A stretch of DNA of 64,000 bases from Otatea glauca (taxonomy: Eukaryota > Streptophyta > Magnoliopsida > Poales > Poaceae), in the NCBI GenBank assembly GCA_036346275.1, contig CM070719.1, forward strand, positions 33,757,591 to 33,821,590, read 5' to 3'. The stretch's first letter is position 1, and the number at the start of each line of letters is the position of its first letter. Shown one piece after another: positions 11,729 through 23,270 of the stretch. Made by a program: the position numbers and the translations under genes. The notes beneath the pieces are model-generated. The model was not told the origin of the DNA and did not search any database. It worked only from the letters and a program-made list of their open reading frames with translations.

Positions 11729-13434
11729 TGATTAAAAGACCATGTGGAGGTCTACCCATGTTAGTGATGAGTATTTGACTATATTTGAGCTTGGTATGCT
11801 CTGGTTTGAGTTTGATTTGAATTGGATTTTCAATTTGAAGCAATTTGAGCTCTGTCTGTTTTTTTCGACGCTATCGGCCATGGTAGCGTGGTGTGTAAAA
11901 ACACAAGAGGGTGGTTTTAGGGGATTAGGAAAGCCAGTGCTACCGGCCGAGCGGTCGCACTGTTCTAAATGGCCGATGTGAAAATTCTAGAGAGGATGTT
12001 CTGTTGTTTGGGTTGAAGGGCGGTGCTACTGGCCAAGGGGCGGTAGCACCGGCCCTGATGAGCATAAATGATCCTAAAATTGTGATTTGGAGAGTTTAAT
12101 TGCATATCATTCAGTACATTGCTATGTGATGGGTATTCCTTGTTTTGGATGGTTGCAGGACGTCGGGTTTTGATCATGGTGAGGCGGAGAATGACCGGGA
12201 CTATGCGAGGAGCGTCGGAGGTCCAGATGGTCGAGGATCGCCGAAGGATGATCGGAGATGGAGTCGGTACAAGCCAAGAAGACAAGGAATGGATGAGATG
12301 CTAGCTAGAAGCTGCTTGGATCAATGAGGGCTATCAGATCGCGGTTTAGTTGATAGGATAGTGGGTTTAGTTAGTGTGCTTTGAAAAGCGTGCAAAAAAC
12401 CCGATATGCTTGTTGGGTTTAGGGTTAGCCCATGCATGGCTATGTGTGGGAGTCATTCCTAGCCCGTGATGGTGGTCCTTAGGGTAGAAGGAACTCATCT
12501 AAGGGTGGAGGATGACTAAAGAGTAGTATAAATAGAGGATGAGGGGTGGCCTTCCTGCTCTTAAAGGTTTTAGACGTTTTTGGCTCCTTTGAGCTTTTGC
12601 CTACCTTGCTGTGAGGCTTTGTAAACCTCCCTTCCAGAAATGCAAATCATTTTCTCTTATGCTTGAATTTACTTTATGCATTCAAATTCAGTATTTAAAT
12701 TCCGCACTTACATTCTTGCAATTTACATTCATATAATTTGGATTTGCCTCCCCTCCTACATGCTTTAGAATTTGGTTCATCTCCTTATACATGCTTTTGA
12801 TTCTTGTTCCAAGGATGATGATTGATAGATGAATCTCCTTCCAATTTTACCTCAATCATCTAGGCAATCCATGTATTTTCTTACAAGAAACCTATCTTGT
12901 ATTCTTTAGTGAAGCATTCTTATAGATCGCGTTTATGGTGTTTTTGACTTGTGTTCTTACTTGCTGTGATGTATGGGAGGTTATCCAAGATCATCTTGTT
13001 CATCAAAACCCCACGAGAAAGTCCAAGATCAAGTTCTTGAGTTTTGCTCAAACTTGGTGTGTTCCTCCTTCAAAGTGATAAAGGTCTAAACTTTAACATC
13101 AATCATTGCGATTGTAGGTTGGAATAAGTTCCTGACATCCTTAGGAATACATCTATCATGTTTCGTGAGTTTTTGTCCAGCCAATCAAAAGATCCTACAA
13201 AATTTGCTTTTGGAGTTCGTGCTGGTTATTTAGCTATTCTTGAGCCCGGTGCTACCGCCCCTAGCGTGGTACTACCGGCCTCCTATCAGTAGCATCGCCC
13301 TTACAGAACAGTTTGCTCTTCACATTTGCTCTTTTTGATTGATTTGTTTGTGGGCTTGGTTGGATCATTTTTAGTAGGGAATTTTTTTTATTTGGGATCA
13401 TTCACCCCCCTCTAATTGCCATCTCGGTCCTTCA
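11729..13434 (+). repeat. 3' LTR of copia-1
   Basis: 1706 bp, homologous over its whole length to 800-2538 but visibly diverged: many substitutions and small indels, and a missing segment in the GC motif region. This indicates an old insertion. TATA box at 12527-12534. It is followed by the TSD copy ACTGG. Confidence 0.93.
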
Positions 13435-15036
13435 ACTGGGTTCGATATGATCGAAGCACAACGTGCCTTAGAAAAGCCCTTATTCTTGCTCTGGACCTTC
13501 GTCTTGAATCAACGATTCCTCCTCGGACGCTCCGAGCATTTCGACGTCTACGCGTAACGAGAGAGAATACCAAGTAAATACCAAAATAGAGAACAAATAA
13601 TCTCCAAAAATAATATAAAATTCACCATCAAATAGATCTCAATTTTATAAGTTTTTAGAAATATAAATCGCCTCAATCATAGCTCGTGTCAGGGAGAATG
13701 AGCTCAAAGAAGATTCAAAAATCATAAAAATCTAAAAATAGGAAAAATACCAAATTACTTAAATTATTTTTTTACTGAAAAATCAGAATTTATGACGTCA
13801 TGCTGATGTCACAACATTCTTAATTTCGGCCAAAGTAAAATCTAATAGAAAAATCTTAATTATTGCATCATAATGACGTCATCACTGAACCGGCCCAATG
13901 AGTGACCGGCACGTGGCACCATCGGTGCATGGACCGGGTCCACTGAACAGTACCGGTCTATGGTGGACATGGCCCACCGAAAGGCAGACCGGCGGATGGT
14001 GCTGACGCACATGCTGGCAAAACAAGGGTGTGACACTTGGCAAACACGGGCTCGACCACGCGGCATGAATCCGAGGGTTCTCGTCGGATCCGATGGTCAA
14101 GATTACAGAGAGGAATGGCGGCGAACTTCGTGGTGGTGCACCCACTTGCAATAAAGATGATGATGAGGCATACAATGAAATCTCGATGGAAATGACTCGG
14201 TTTAGCACGGATCCGGATCCTTGAAGCACAGGCAACTCGAATCTGACGACACCTTCAGTAGAGGGAGCTCAATGGAGAAGATCATCAATGAAAACCCACG
14301 ACAGCGACTTGTGCAACTCTGGTGAGACCTCACGCACAAACTTTTGCACCTTGGGTGATGATGTCAGAGCCAAAAGAAGCAGCGCAGCCAGGAGATTCAC
14401 ATGCGGGTGATTATGAAGCTTTTAAAGGCCCCAAACGGTCGATTCAATCCAGTTTCTTGCTTGAACACAGCGGAGGTGCCCTCATTCAACTCGGTGGTAG
14501 CTCACAGGGAAGACGACACCTCAGCCCTACACGTGGCGCGATGACCAGTTTCAATGTGGTCTGGCTCGATCAAATCCCGACCGTTATAAGATCGCACGGC
14601 CGTGAACCACTAGGGTTCGCTCATGCCCTCCAATATCAACCATTCGATTTCTAACACCAACAGCGAGGATCGCATTACACACCAAACCAGGCCATACAGA
14701 CGAAGTGGGCTGGCCCACCACTATTCGGCCCAAAACTGTACAATGATTTTAAAATACTTTTCCAATTAAAATAGTTCCAGTAAATAAACAAAGCGAAATA
14801 TAATAGCAAAAATATCATAAAAATTCCAGAAAAAATCCCAAATATATTTTGAGACATTTAGAACCCAGATAAAATATTTTTTATAAAACTTTATTTAAAA
14901 TTTCCATAGAATAAAATAATATCCAAAAAAGACATAATTCAAAATTGCTTTATAAATTCTACAAAATTCCAAAAATTCACAAAATGCAGAAATAACAATA
15001 TTTTATTATTTTGAGTGAATTGTTCGGATATTACAA
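13435..15036 (-). repeat. LTR D, right part (start of the LTR on the minus strand)
   Basis: A continuation of the LTR that begins the window, after the copia-1 insertion. It reads on the minus strand from TGTAATATCCGAAC at 15036. The layout matches solo LTRs A and B: an A/T-rich start, then a GC-rich segment (about 13870-14640) with a TTTAAAAG TATA-like box on the minus strand near 14420, then an AT-rich part. ORFs here are fortuitous. It is inserted into the antisense ORF of element E. Confidence 0.78.
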
Positions 15037-16683
15037 GGTGGTTTAGACTCACATATATAAGGAATAGAAGGCGACCAGGATCCTATTAAGGATGAACCTA
15101 GAGGTAAGAAATTTTGAATTTTTGACTTATTTTTTCCACTTCTCTTTTTTATGGAAAATTTACTGACACACAATTTTTTATTCCAATTCTGACCACCAAG
15201 GAGACTTGGTCTAGGATTGCATATGTACTGCACATCTCCACTGACGGGTCCGACCAGGCTATTTTGGACAACCAACCATCTAGTCTGATTGGGCAGATTG
15301 ATGAGTTCATCAATGAATGTATCATGGTAAGTACCACCGAGGAAGTCGGTGCTTCTTTGGTGGCCACATTGGAAGTGATCGGGACAACCACCGCTGACGG
15401 ATATGTGTCCGCTGATGTGGAGACTGAAGACCTCCCTGCTGTGGTAGAGGAGAAGTTGGACGTTCCGACCAGCGGGACACAAGTGGTGGGAGTGTTGATC
15501 GAAAAGGTCACAACCGCCGATGTCACCATTAATTCTAGTGTCTTTGCCACTGGTATCTTTCTCTGGTCGTTCCCACTAGGGGGACTTGAAGCAAGCTTTC
15601 ATTTACTTGCAAATGAAGGTAATCATTTTATCAAGTTTTCTTAAGGAACTTTTTTAAGAAAAAAAGTAGTTTAATGCATTTGCTATCAATTTTTTATAGC
15701 ATTCACAAGAATTATTTGACCTGTTAGGTCGGCAGGCAATAACTTTGGCTAAAGTCGAAGTAGAAAAAACAAAAAGGTGTGTTTTGAGAAATGACATCTT
15801 CATTTTGTTTTAGAAATTTATTGTTTTAACAAATCTGTTCCGGAATAGATTGGAAGAACAAATAATGGAACTAGAAAAGTAGCTCTTGGTGGCTCAAAAT
15901 ACTGCCAAGGGCTATAAATTTGATGTTGTCAAGGCTTCTTAAAAGGTCAAATATCATGAAGAGAAGACTGCTAGACTCCATAAGGCCTTTAAAAGGAATG
16001 AAGATAAAGTTCGAAGGCTCTCAGAAGAGCATATGACTGCTCTTCAGGCAAAGGAGTCTAAAATAATAGGTGAGACATTGTTCCGACTTGCTTATCTTTC
16101 TTTTTTTAAGAAGTAGATAAAAACTTTATCCTTAATTTTTCCAGAACTAAAAAATATAATAAAGGCCAAATAAAACTTGCTTATCTCAGGAGAAATAGAG
16201 AAAAACAAATACGAAGAGACGAGACTGGAGAAGAAAGAAGAGGTCGAAAAGATGACAGAACAAATGAAACTCTTCATGAAGGATATGGCCATAATTCAAA
16301 GAGGTAGGAAATCCACTCTTAGCTTTACCTTTGAGAATCTTCAAAAAATTGCCATGGACCAAAAAAGGAAAGAAGTGAAACTTACAACACTTGATCCGTC
16401 GGTTGATGAGCTGGTCGTGGAGGTGAATGACCAACTGAAGATCATCCAAAGTCACATCCCCGTGATGGCTCAAACTATAAAGACAACGCTTTGGACCTCA
16501 ATCACCATCCAAGTGGGTGCCCTCTTCGTCAAGTTGAGGCACTTCTACGAGGATGCAGTAGAGTTGGAGAGACTTGCGCTCGACCTGAAGCTGACCACTA
16601 AAGAAGAGATCAACAGAAAACCAGCACAAGTACCATCTGCCATTGAGATGTATATGAAAAATGTAAATATTACATTCAAGTAA
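15037..16683 (+). pseudogene. Antisense extra ORF (aORF) of Tat element E
   Basis: A plus-strand gene remnant running opposite to E's pol. Its first visible piece ends with a codon run like GDQDPIKDEPR followed by GTAAG, a plausible splice donor that matches the F aORF near 28985. Downstream are an acidic exon (about 15180-15620) and coiled-coil exons. The last exon (about 16190-16683) is Lys/Glu-rich then helical, ends at a TAA, and resembles the C-terminus of the aORFs in F and C. Stops (for example 15882 and 15941) and small breaks exist. It matches the antisense gypsy-type ORF found downstream of pol in Tat elements; its function is unknown. LTR D has cut off its 5' part. Confidence 0.65.
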
Positions 16684-17054
16684 TATGTATGACATCTTTT
16701 GAATGACTGAATGAAAATATATCTCTTCTTGTGTTATATTGTGCTGTTTGTTTTTCTAAGTATATCACTAGCTCCTAATTGTTTGTGTATTGACCATTAA
16801 CGTGGTCAATTTATAAACAGTTATAGAGTTGATGACCTGTTCTTTTGTACATTGTACTTAGTATTAATCAACAACGGAGTGGAGATAAGGTCAGTCTAAT
16901 GAGTTTCAATGCAGTAAGTACTGACTTACATGAAAAGTATCTATTAGAAGTTATCTCACAATCCGACCAGCAAACTTGTACATTCTTGTAAAGAGATCGG
17001 TTAAAAAATATGATCTTTTGTTTTCTCAGAGGATGATCAAAATAGAAAATAACT
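16684..17054. other. Non-coding gap between aORF and pol end, element E
   Basis: AT-rich sequence separating the convergent ends of the plus-strand aORF and the minus-strand pol of E. I see no motif of note. Confidence 0.6.
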
Positions 17055-17195
17055 TTATGTATATAACACTAAAGAGATATTTATGTATATGAAATAGGAA
17101 ATGAACTTATTACACAAAAACCTACAAAGATGTTGTATGTTCCATATATTTGACAGAATTATTCGATCTTCCATAGCAAGACGAATAGAACCTGG
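17055..17195 (-). pseudogene. Pol C-terminus of element E (split by element C)
   Basis: The minus strand reads GSIRLAMEDRIILSNIWNI then QHLCRFLCN. This is the conserved end of Tat/Gypsy integrase-pol (consensus NTWNI..LRRF, also seen in F at 32785 and C at 18600). Removing element C joins this exactly in frame to WEGPFIVVSFTRP at 26374-26420, so C inserted inside this codon run. It reads on to a stop near 17055. Confidence 0.88.
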
Positions 17196-17416
17196 TGTGG
17201 AATATATGAAACCAGGTGTCTTCATAACCGGCCTAGAAATGCCTTAGGGAGAGACAAGGCCCAATGGAAGGCCCAGTGGATAACCTTCGCACCAAGCCTT
17301 GCTGCCGTGCGGAAGGGGATACATCCTACAGGCAGTTGAACAAGCATTTAGATATAAAAGATACAATTGTAATCCGAGTTGTTAACATGGTAGATAAAGA
17401 TGTAAACTCTATCCTA

Positions 17417-17477
17417 TAACCGATCATAATCATATAACCGATCAGAATCCTCTAACCGATCGGGACTCTGTAAACCG
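17417..17477 (+). promoter_or_regulatory. Four TAACCG/TAAACCG units at exact 18-bp spacing
   Basis: Units start at 17417, 17435, 17453 (TAACCGATC) and 17471 (TAAACCG), followed by a TATATAAG box at 17490. The same four units and spacing occur in the 3' LTR at 26084, 26102, 26120 and 26138. TAACCG resembles MYB-type core sites; a role as promoter element is inference. Confidence 0.7.
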
Positions 17478-17489
17478 CCCCACACCCAC

Positions 17490-17497
17490 TATATAAG
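17490..17497 (+). promoter_or_regulatory. TATA box of element C LTR
   Basis: TATATAAG in a CACCCACTATATAAGGGAG context, 12 bp after the phased array; the 3' LTR has TATATATG here. Confidence 0.75.
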
Positions 17498-17702
17498 GGA
17501 GAGTGCGGGCAACAACAGGGGGAGATCGAGCTCATGAGCAATCTTAGATCCAAGAGATTCACATAATCCTAGCACATAGGACTAGGGTATTACCTCCACC
17601 GTCGAGGGCCTGAACCTGTCTAATCCTTTGTCTTGTGTGACCTTCGAGTTTGAGATCTAGCGCCTGCCCCATAAATTTATTGCCGACTACAAAAGTCGAC
17701 AG

Positions 17703-17721
17703 TTGGCGTGCCAGGTAGTGG
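17703..17721 (+). other. Primer binding site of element C
   Basis: TTGGCGTGCCAGGTAGTGG begins one base after the LTR. It is the form common to Tat-lineage Gypsy elements (TTGGCGCGCCAGGTAGGGG type). I do not assign the tRNA. Confidence 0.75.
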
Positions 17722-17750
17722 AAGCGCTATAATCTTTTCTAACAGACTCG

Positions 17751-18630
17751 ATGGCAGCAACCAGCGGAATCATCGCCACCTTCATCTCCGGCCAGGCTTT
17801 CCGCTTCGGAAGCCTGGACTTCGTCGTAGATGCGCGTGGAGAACTTGTATGCCTAGACGTAAACCAGATCCAATCTGGTAAAGATCAGGCCGATCAATCT
17901 CAGGTACGCCACTCTGACTCAGCTGGCAAACTAGTCGGTGCCGCGGAGAATTGCTACGATCTTCGTGGCGTCTTCGTTATAGAAGAACAGAAGACCGATC
18001 TTCAGTACCAGCAAGAGATTCAAGAAGCTGCGGAGGAAGGTCGCCTTCTTCATAAGGGTAAGGAGGCACAAACGCGATCGCTTCGATCTCGCGACCACAA
18101 TGTCTGCGAGGATATCCTACAATCAAAATTGGGAGACCAAGTTGTCTTCCATACACCGATGCAAAACGTCGTCGCCTCCAAGACGCTTCTTGAAACGTTG
18201 GACCCGATGATTACATCGGACAGCCCGACAGCCCCGATCGTGGCCTAGATCAAGGCCATGGTGACGGCGGCAGCAATTCAGCAAAATCAGGAAAAGCCGG
18301 TAGGAGAAGCGCGTTCGCGCTCCCACGCGGCTACTCACGTCGCTAGCAGTCGGATTGCAACCAGTCGGAGTATCAGCAGTCGACGCACTATGCAACCAGT
18401 CGGAGACAAGCGCCGGAACCTCAACCGCGACCTTCGCCAAGACATCACCGCCAGATGATAAGAGCGGGACGAGGAAGAACGACGATGGTGCCATGACGAC
18501 CACGAACGTTTTGGCACCGGCCACGATCGGTGAGGTGATACGTCCTGGGGCTTATAAGCTCAAGCGTGAAGACAGCACAAACTTCAGCAACACCTGGAAC
18601 ATAGAACATCTACGTCGTTTTTTCACTTGA
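17751..18630 (+). pseudogene. Gag-like start fused to Pol C-terminal remnant, element C
   Basis: An ATG at 17751 opens 165 codons (MAATSGIIATFISGQAFRFG...) ending at TAG 18246. I recognise no capsid or zinc-finger motif in it. After a frame change, 18355-18630 ends with IGEVIRPGAYKLKRED and then NTWNIEHLRRFFT and a stop. This is the standard C-terminus of Tat Pol, as in E and F. Everything between (protease through most of integrase, normally over 4 kb) is absent. The product could at most be a partial Gag; replication would need proteins in trans. Confidence 0.75.
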
Positions 18631-18847
18631 ACTTGTAATTCAATTGTTTTTTTATGAGTAAATGTTTGCTCTTAAGGTTGTTCTCGTATAATCTTCTCGA
18701 AAATTATGCGTCTGAGTGCTTCGCTCCTACAAATTTTAAAGACTCTGGGACATGCGTCATTAACCATGCCTCAGAGCCTGGGGGCTGGACTAGTCGGAAA
18801 TGATATCGGATATGATATGTCAAAACCACTCGGGCAAAGCAGCATAT

Positions 18848-21508
18848 TTAAAGACAAAATGCAAGAACAAAAGAAATACTTTCAATTATTTGTTTACAGG
18901 TCCAAGGTTTCCGCGACAGCCGAAGAAGCATCCTTAACTTCCTCCTAGAGTTCGGCTGCCCAGTCTTCATCCACGTTACAGGCATAGCCATCTTTAATAG
19001 CCTTAAGATGCACTCGGGGATAAAGAGACTTGGTGATCGCCAGAGCCTGGCTAGCGCCGTTGTCTCCGTTTCCTTCAAGAGTATCTTAAGCTCCTTGGGG
19101 GCTTCCTCCAGCTGGGAGATGACTCGATCCCTGCTGAGCGGCCTCTCGCCTCCGAGATGAAGCAACCTCAGCAGTGGCTCAGAGGCCTCGTGAAGCTTGG
19201 AGCAAGACGTTTCAAGGGCCTCAACCCTCTCATTATAAGCGGCGTATTGCGCCCGCGTCTTGAATTTGTAGTCTGCAAGCAAAACTGATTATCAAGAAAT
19301 GCCAAAAAGGCAACGAAGACAAAGGAGGGCCAAGCTGCTGAGCGTACCTTCTAACTCCTTCTCCGACTTCAATTTGGAGGCTTACGAGACCTTGAGTTGC
19401 TCTTGAAGCTTTGCAACGATGGAATCGGTGACACGGATATAAGGAAATCAAAAGGCGGGCGATTGAACAAGAGCATGGGGTGATGCAGGAAATATTTACC
19501 TCGAAGGAGCCAACGACGTCTAGCTTCTCTGCCGCGGGGTTTTCGCTCTTCCATAGCGCTGGACCTCGACCTTGATCTGCTCCAATTCGGCCAGATATTC
19601 CTGGCACGTCATGACCTCTGGGAGCATATTCTGGAGGTACTCAGATTTCTTTTCAGAGCGTTCTCCCAATTTCTGTAACCAACGCAGGGGAAGGTGACAA
19701 CATGCTAACTGGCGCAAACACGAAGGTGATAAGAGTAGTGAAAGTATTACCCGAGCCAGGCAAGCACAAGTGGTGTCATGACTGTAAAAGTCATTCCTTT
19801 CTCTCTCCTCCTTCGAGTCGTCCAGGAACTTCAAGCCATCTTCCTCATCAACCCACGCGGTTTGCATTATGAGTTAGTGGCGAGCGGGAGTCGGCAGAAC
19901 CCGGGGAATCTCTTCAACCTCGGGAGATGGACGGGAGATGGGCGCTTGAGCAATAGGACCCGGTGCCGAAGTATGGGGTGTCGGTGAAGGCGGCTGGGGC
20001 TCGGAAGGCGCTCTTGTGTCCCCGGGCGAGGCCTCCTCAACCAAGACATGAACATCCTGGGGCTCAGTTTCTTTGGGGACCCCGGACGGTGTCTCGATAG
20101 AAACATCGTACGAGGGATTCCTATAAGGAGAACTATCAATAAATAAGCTGGCAGAATGCATCGAATAAGTGTCGGTGGGGCATAAACCTGTCGGACTTCT
20201 TCATTTTCATTGGGGGCTTCTTTCGGGTGGCGGAGCCACTTCCGGAGGGACCACTCGGGGCGTCCCAAACTGGAACCATGCGCTCCTCCCGACTGCCCGA
20301 GTCTCTTGGAATTGGACTCGGCTGTACGACGGGCCCGTGGGGAAAGGGAGCCGAAGGCGCCGGGGCTTGTGCTGGTGGTTCCTGAATTTTGGGACCACCA
20401 GTCGGGTTTCAGGGATTCGCAGGGTACTTGGCAATCGCTTTCTCCCCCTTCTTGGTGGCGGGGTCTCCGGCCGGGGAGCTCGCAGGCCATTTAAAGGGAG
20501 TGCTCTTATGAACGAGCATCTCCGAGAGAGGCGCATCGCTAAAGAAAGCCAGTCGATCCTGAAAAGGAGTATTACAACTGTCAAAAAACATTCAGAGACC
20601 AATGTGGAAATCCATCAGCTAACTTTCCTACCTCAGGAGGAGGGTTTAATGCAGTAAAGGATTTTGGGCATTTGGCAGTGGACATCTCCACGCTCGAGGT
20701 AAAGAAGTCGCCTACCCGAGCATATACCTTCTCCTTCGACACCGCTTCGGGCAGTTCCCGGGTCGGGTCATCCTTTCCTTCGAACGCGTATCCCAGATGG
20801 ACTCGCTCCTTCAGAGGTTGTATTCGGCGAGTAGCAAAATGGAGGGCGAGGCCAACTCCTGTGAGACCGTCTTCATTTAATTTCTCAATCAGCGCCAAGA
20901 GGTCATGCACTTGGTCCATGTTAGCAGCATTGGGGGCAGATACCTAGGCCGGCGCCCGACAAAGGAGGAGAGAGCAGGATCAGGATCGGCACAATAGAAC
21001 AATTCCTGGTGTCAGCCTTTATTGGAAGTTTTGAAGGGAATAGCAAAGTAATTTTTCTTTAACCCCTCCTGCAGCTGAAATCCGGCTCCCCCAATTACCT
21101 TGGGGTCGCTCTTTGAGGGATAAGGTTTCAAAAGGTAAAAATGGCGAAAGAGATCGAAATGGGGGCGGATGCCCAAGAAACCCTCACAGAGGTGAACAAA
21201 GAGAGAGATCTGCAGAATGGAATTCGGATTCAAGTTCACCAATTCGGTCTTAGTAAAGAAGAAGACCACGAAGAAAGGCGCGAGCGGGAAGGCCGGCGCG
21301 TTGGAAGAAGGATTCAAAAACCACAATCTCTCCGGAACGGGGGGTAGGGATGGATTCACCTGCGGCCGGTCATGCGGAGATCAAGGTCAGGGCTGGAAGA
21401 ACCACGTCATCCACCATGGATTGCAACCGCTCTTCCATCGTCACCGAGGTGGTCCAATCTTGAGGAAAAGGCTGCGAGGAGGTGTCTTTGGAAGAATGAG
21501 AAGACATT
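18848..21508 (-). pseudogene. Antisense gypsy-type ORF (aORF1) of element C
   Basis: A minus-strand multi-exon gene remnant. The N-terminal exon begins ATG at 21508 (MSSHSSKDTSSQPFP). It contains LVNLNPNSILQISLFVHLCE and then FLGIRPHFDLFRHFYLLKP (about 21110-21260), the hallmark of the putative gypsy-type transposon proteins encoded antisense in rice Tat elements. Next come LTGVGLALHFATRRIQPLKE (about 20800-20860), a Pro/Arg-rich region (19870-20490), then coiled-coil exons. The C-terminus includes YNERVEALETSCSKLHEASE. Likely splice donors include GAG|GTAGG near 20630. A stop at about 21377 and frame shifts break exon 1. The function in plants is unknown. Confidence 0.72.
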
Positions 21509-21608
21509 TTCGAAGGAAAAGATCAACGACGGCGCAAAGATGCGAGCGCAACAGCAGTTAATCCTAGCGGTGGAGAAGGCCGAGAGACAAAGGAAGCAGA
21601 AGAGGTAG

Positions 21609-22181
21609 GTGTATGCGATGGGAAAAATGAACCATCGGCTTAGTCCTTAAAGGGGGAAAATTAGGTTTTCACCGAATCTGCGGGAAAGAGATTGACCCTG
21701 CTCTATGCTTCGTAATGATTTGCTAGCCAGGCGTCCTGACATACAGAGGCAGTTATGGTTTGACCAAGTCATATTTGGGACACGTTGCTCCCCACGATGG
21801 GATGCTTAACCACTTATTGAGCTAAGCGAGACGTGGGTGTCCTCCAGTTCGGATTAAAAATATCTTCTTGTGATATGCCCCATGTTGGGTCGCTAGGTGG
21901 TTACCGTATGACGGAATCATATATCACGAGTTGAGCCTGATAAGGCACGATTCCAATGGTATGCCCCAAGATGGGTCGATAAGCTGTTCATCGTAATAAA
22001 CGAGTACGGATACCATTCGAATAAACCTTGATATGTCCCAAGTCGGACCAGAGCTATATCCTACACCAGTCGGATACAGGTATCACTCGGCCATGAGCTG
22101 AGAAAATCCCGATACGCTCCAAGTCGAGCCTAAGCTATATCCTACAGCAGTCGGATATGGGTATCACTCGGCCAAGAGCCA
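21609..22181 (+). repeat. Non-coding spacer and left half of ~73-bp tandem array, element C
   Basis: Degenerate copies start about 21873 and become regular by 22030. A unit reads like CCAAGTCGGACC, CTATATCCTAC, AGTCGGATA, GGTATCACTCGGCC. The array is cut by solo LTR A at the AGCCA in a unit and resumes at 24795. No ORF of note. Confidence 0.75.
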
Positions 22182-22479
22182 TGTAACATCCCAAAAATTT
22201 GAGTTTTGGAATGTTTGATTTCAAAATTGAACCAATTGTATTTTACTTGAATTAATTCTAGCTTAATTTGAATTTCTAAATAATGAAAGGATTTAATTTG
22301 ACTAAACTATTCATCAAACTAAAGAATTTTAGTTTTAGTTGGGTTCCTTGTGCTCCAAGGAATTTTTCTGTATTTTTGGGGATTTTTCTGAATTTATTTG
22401 ATATTTATTTGAATTTATTAGCATTTATTCGAATTTCTGGATTTATCTTAAATCGGAAAATGTATTTATTTTCTAAAAG

Positions 22480-23270
22480 CCCCTCGGGCCGAATCCTCTG
22501 CGGCCCACTCCTTTTCCCGCTCGGCTCGGCCCAATCGCTCGCTTGACAGACAATTGCTCGCCCGCGGCCCGGCCCCACGCGGCGCCACCGCCGTTGGATT
22601 CGCGCCACGTGTGCGATCGAGATTGTGCCGCATCGCCGCGCCGCGAACCCTAGCCGCCGCCGCCGCTCGGAGTCCTCGCGCCGCACGTCTTGGAGTCCAT
22701 GTCGGACACGGTCGTCGAGGCCTCTATTTAAGCCGTCGCGCGCTGCCCGAGAATCCCCTTCACGTGCCGCCCCTTTTGCCCCACCTCTCACCGCCCGAGA
22801 CGCCGCCGTTGCTCCGTGCGACCTCGTCGGAGTTCCTCGCCTTGGCCTAAGCTTTTCGCCGCCTTTTCTTCGCCTCCGGTTGTTCTCCGCCGTCCCCGAT
22901 TGCATCTTCGAGTCGGCCGTAACCCCTTTTTTTCCGATCTGCTCTGAGCTGTGCCCGTTCCGTCGCGTTTCCTCCGCGGGCCTCGTCTTCTTCCTCATCT
23001 CCGATAAACCCCGCGCCGTCACTCGCCGCCGTCTGGTTTCGTGTGATCGTGGCCGTTCGATCTCGCGTCTGCGTCCCAGATGGCGCCACGTCTTTCGCTT
23101 CGCCCGCGCCTCGCTTTCCGCCGTCCGATCTGGTTGAGTCGCCGGATGCGCGACGCGTGGCTGCCGCGTCAGCTGATCTGCCAGCGTCAGCGCTGACGTC
23201 AACCGTGCGCCGGGTGCACGGTGAACCGAGCCCGCGCCGTGGACCGAGTCCACCGAGAGCCGGCTAACGT
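22480..23270 (+). promoter_or_regulatory. GC-rich, CpG-dense segment of LTR A with TATA-like box
   Basis: A sharp jump in GC relative to flanks near 40% GC. It contains CACGTG-type G-box cores, an AACCCTAGCC telo-box-like site at about 22647 and TATTTAAG at 22725-22732. Equivalent segments exist in B (about 38480-39650, reverse, with TTAAATA) and D. It is probably the U3 promoter and start of R; that role is inferred from layout only. Confidence 0.5.

Larger units (their letters stand above)
800..13434 (+). mobile_element. Sirevirus-type Copia retrotransposon (copia-1), decayed
   Basis: A complete but degenerate Ty1/copia element. It is bounded by the perfect 5-bp target-site duplication ACTGG (795-799 and 13435-13439). 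The LTRs start TGAAAGACC or TGATTAAAAGACC and end GGTCCTTCA. An initiator-Met-type primer binding site follows the 5' LTR. The order is gag with long coiled-coil C-region, protease, integrase, RT, RNase H. About 1.6 kb of non-coding sequence with several GGGGGAG tracts precedes the 3' LTR, which is typical of Sireviruses. Many stops and frameshifts make it non-functional. It carries a nested solo LTR at 6012-7522. The host sequence is LTR D. Confidence 0.93.
17196..17701 (+). repeat. 5' LTR of element C
   Basis: 506 bp, TGTGGAATATATG...GTCGACA. It is paired with 25863-26368 of identical length and only a few visible differences. It contains an 18-bp-phased TAACCG array and a TATATAAG box just downstream. 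Confidence 0.93.

Noticed and set aside
22405..23253. 282-codon minus-strand ORF, the longest antisense ORF in LTR A
   Set aside because: It is Arg-rich, lies wholly in the GC-rich LTR block with ORFs in several frames, has no domain and is broken in LTRs B and D.
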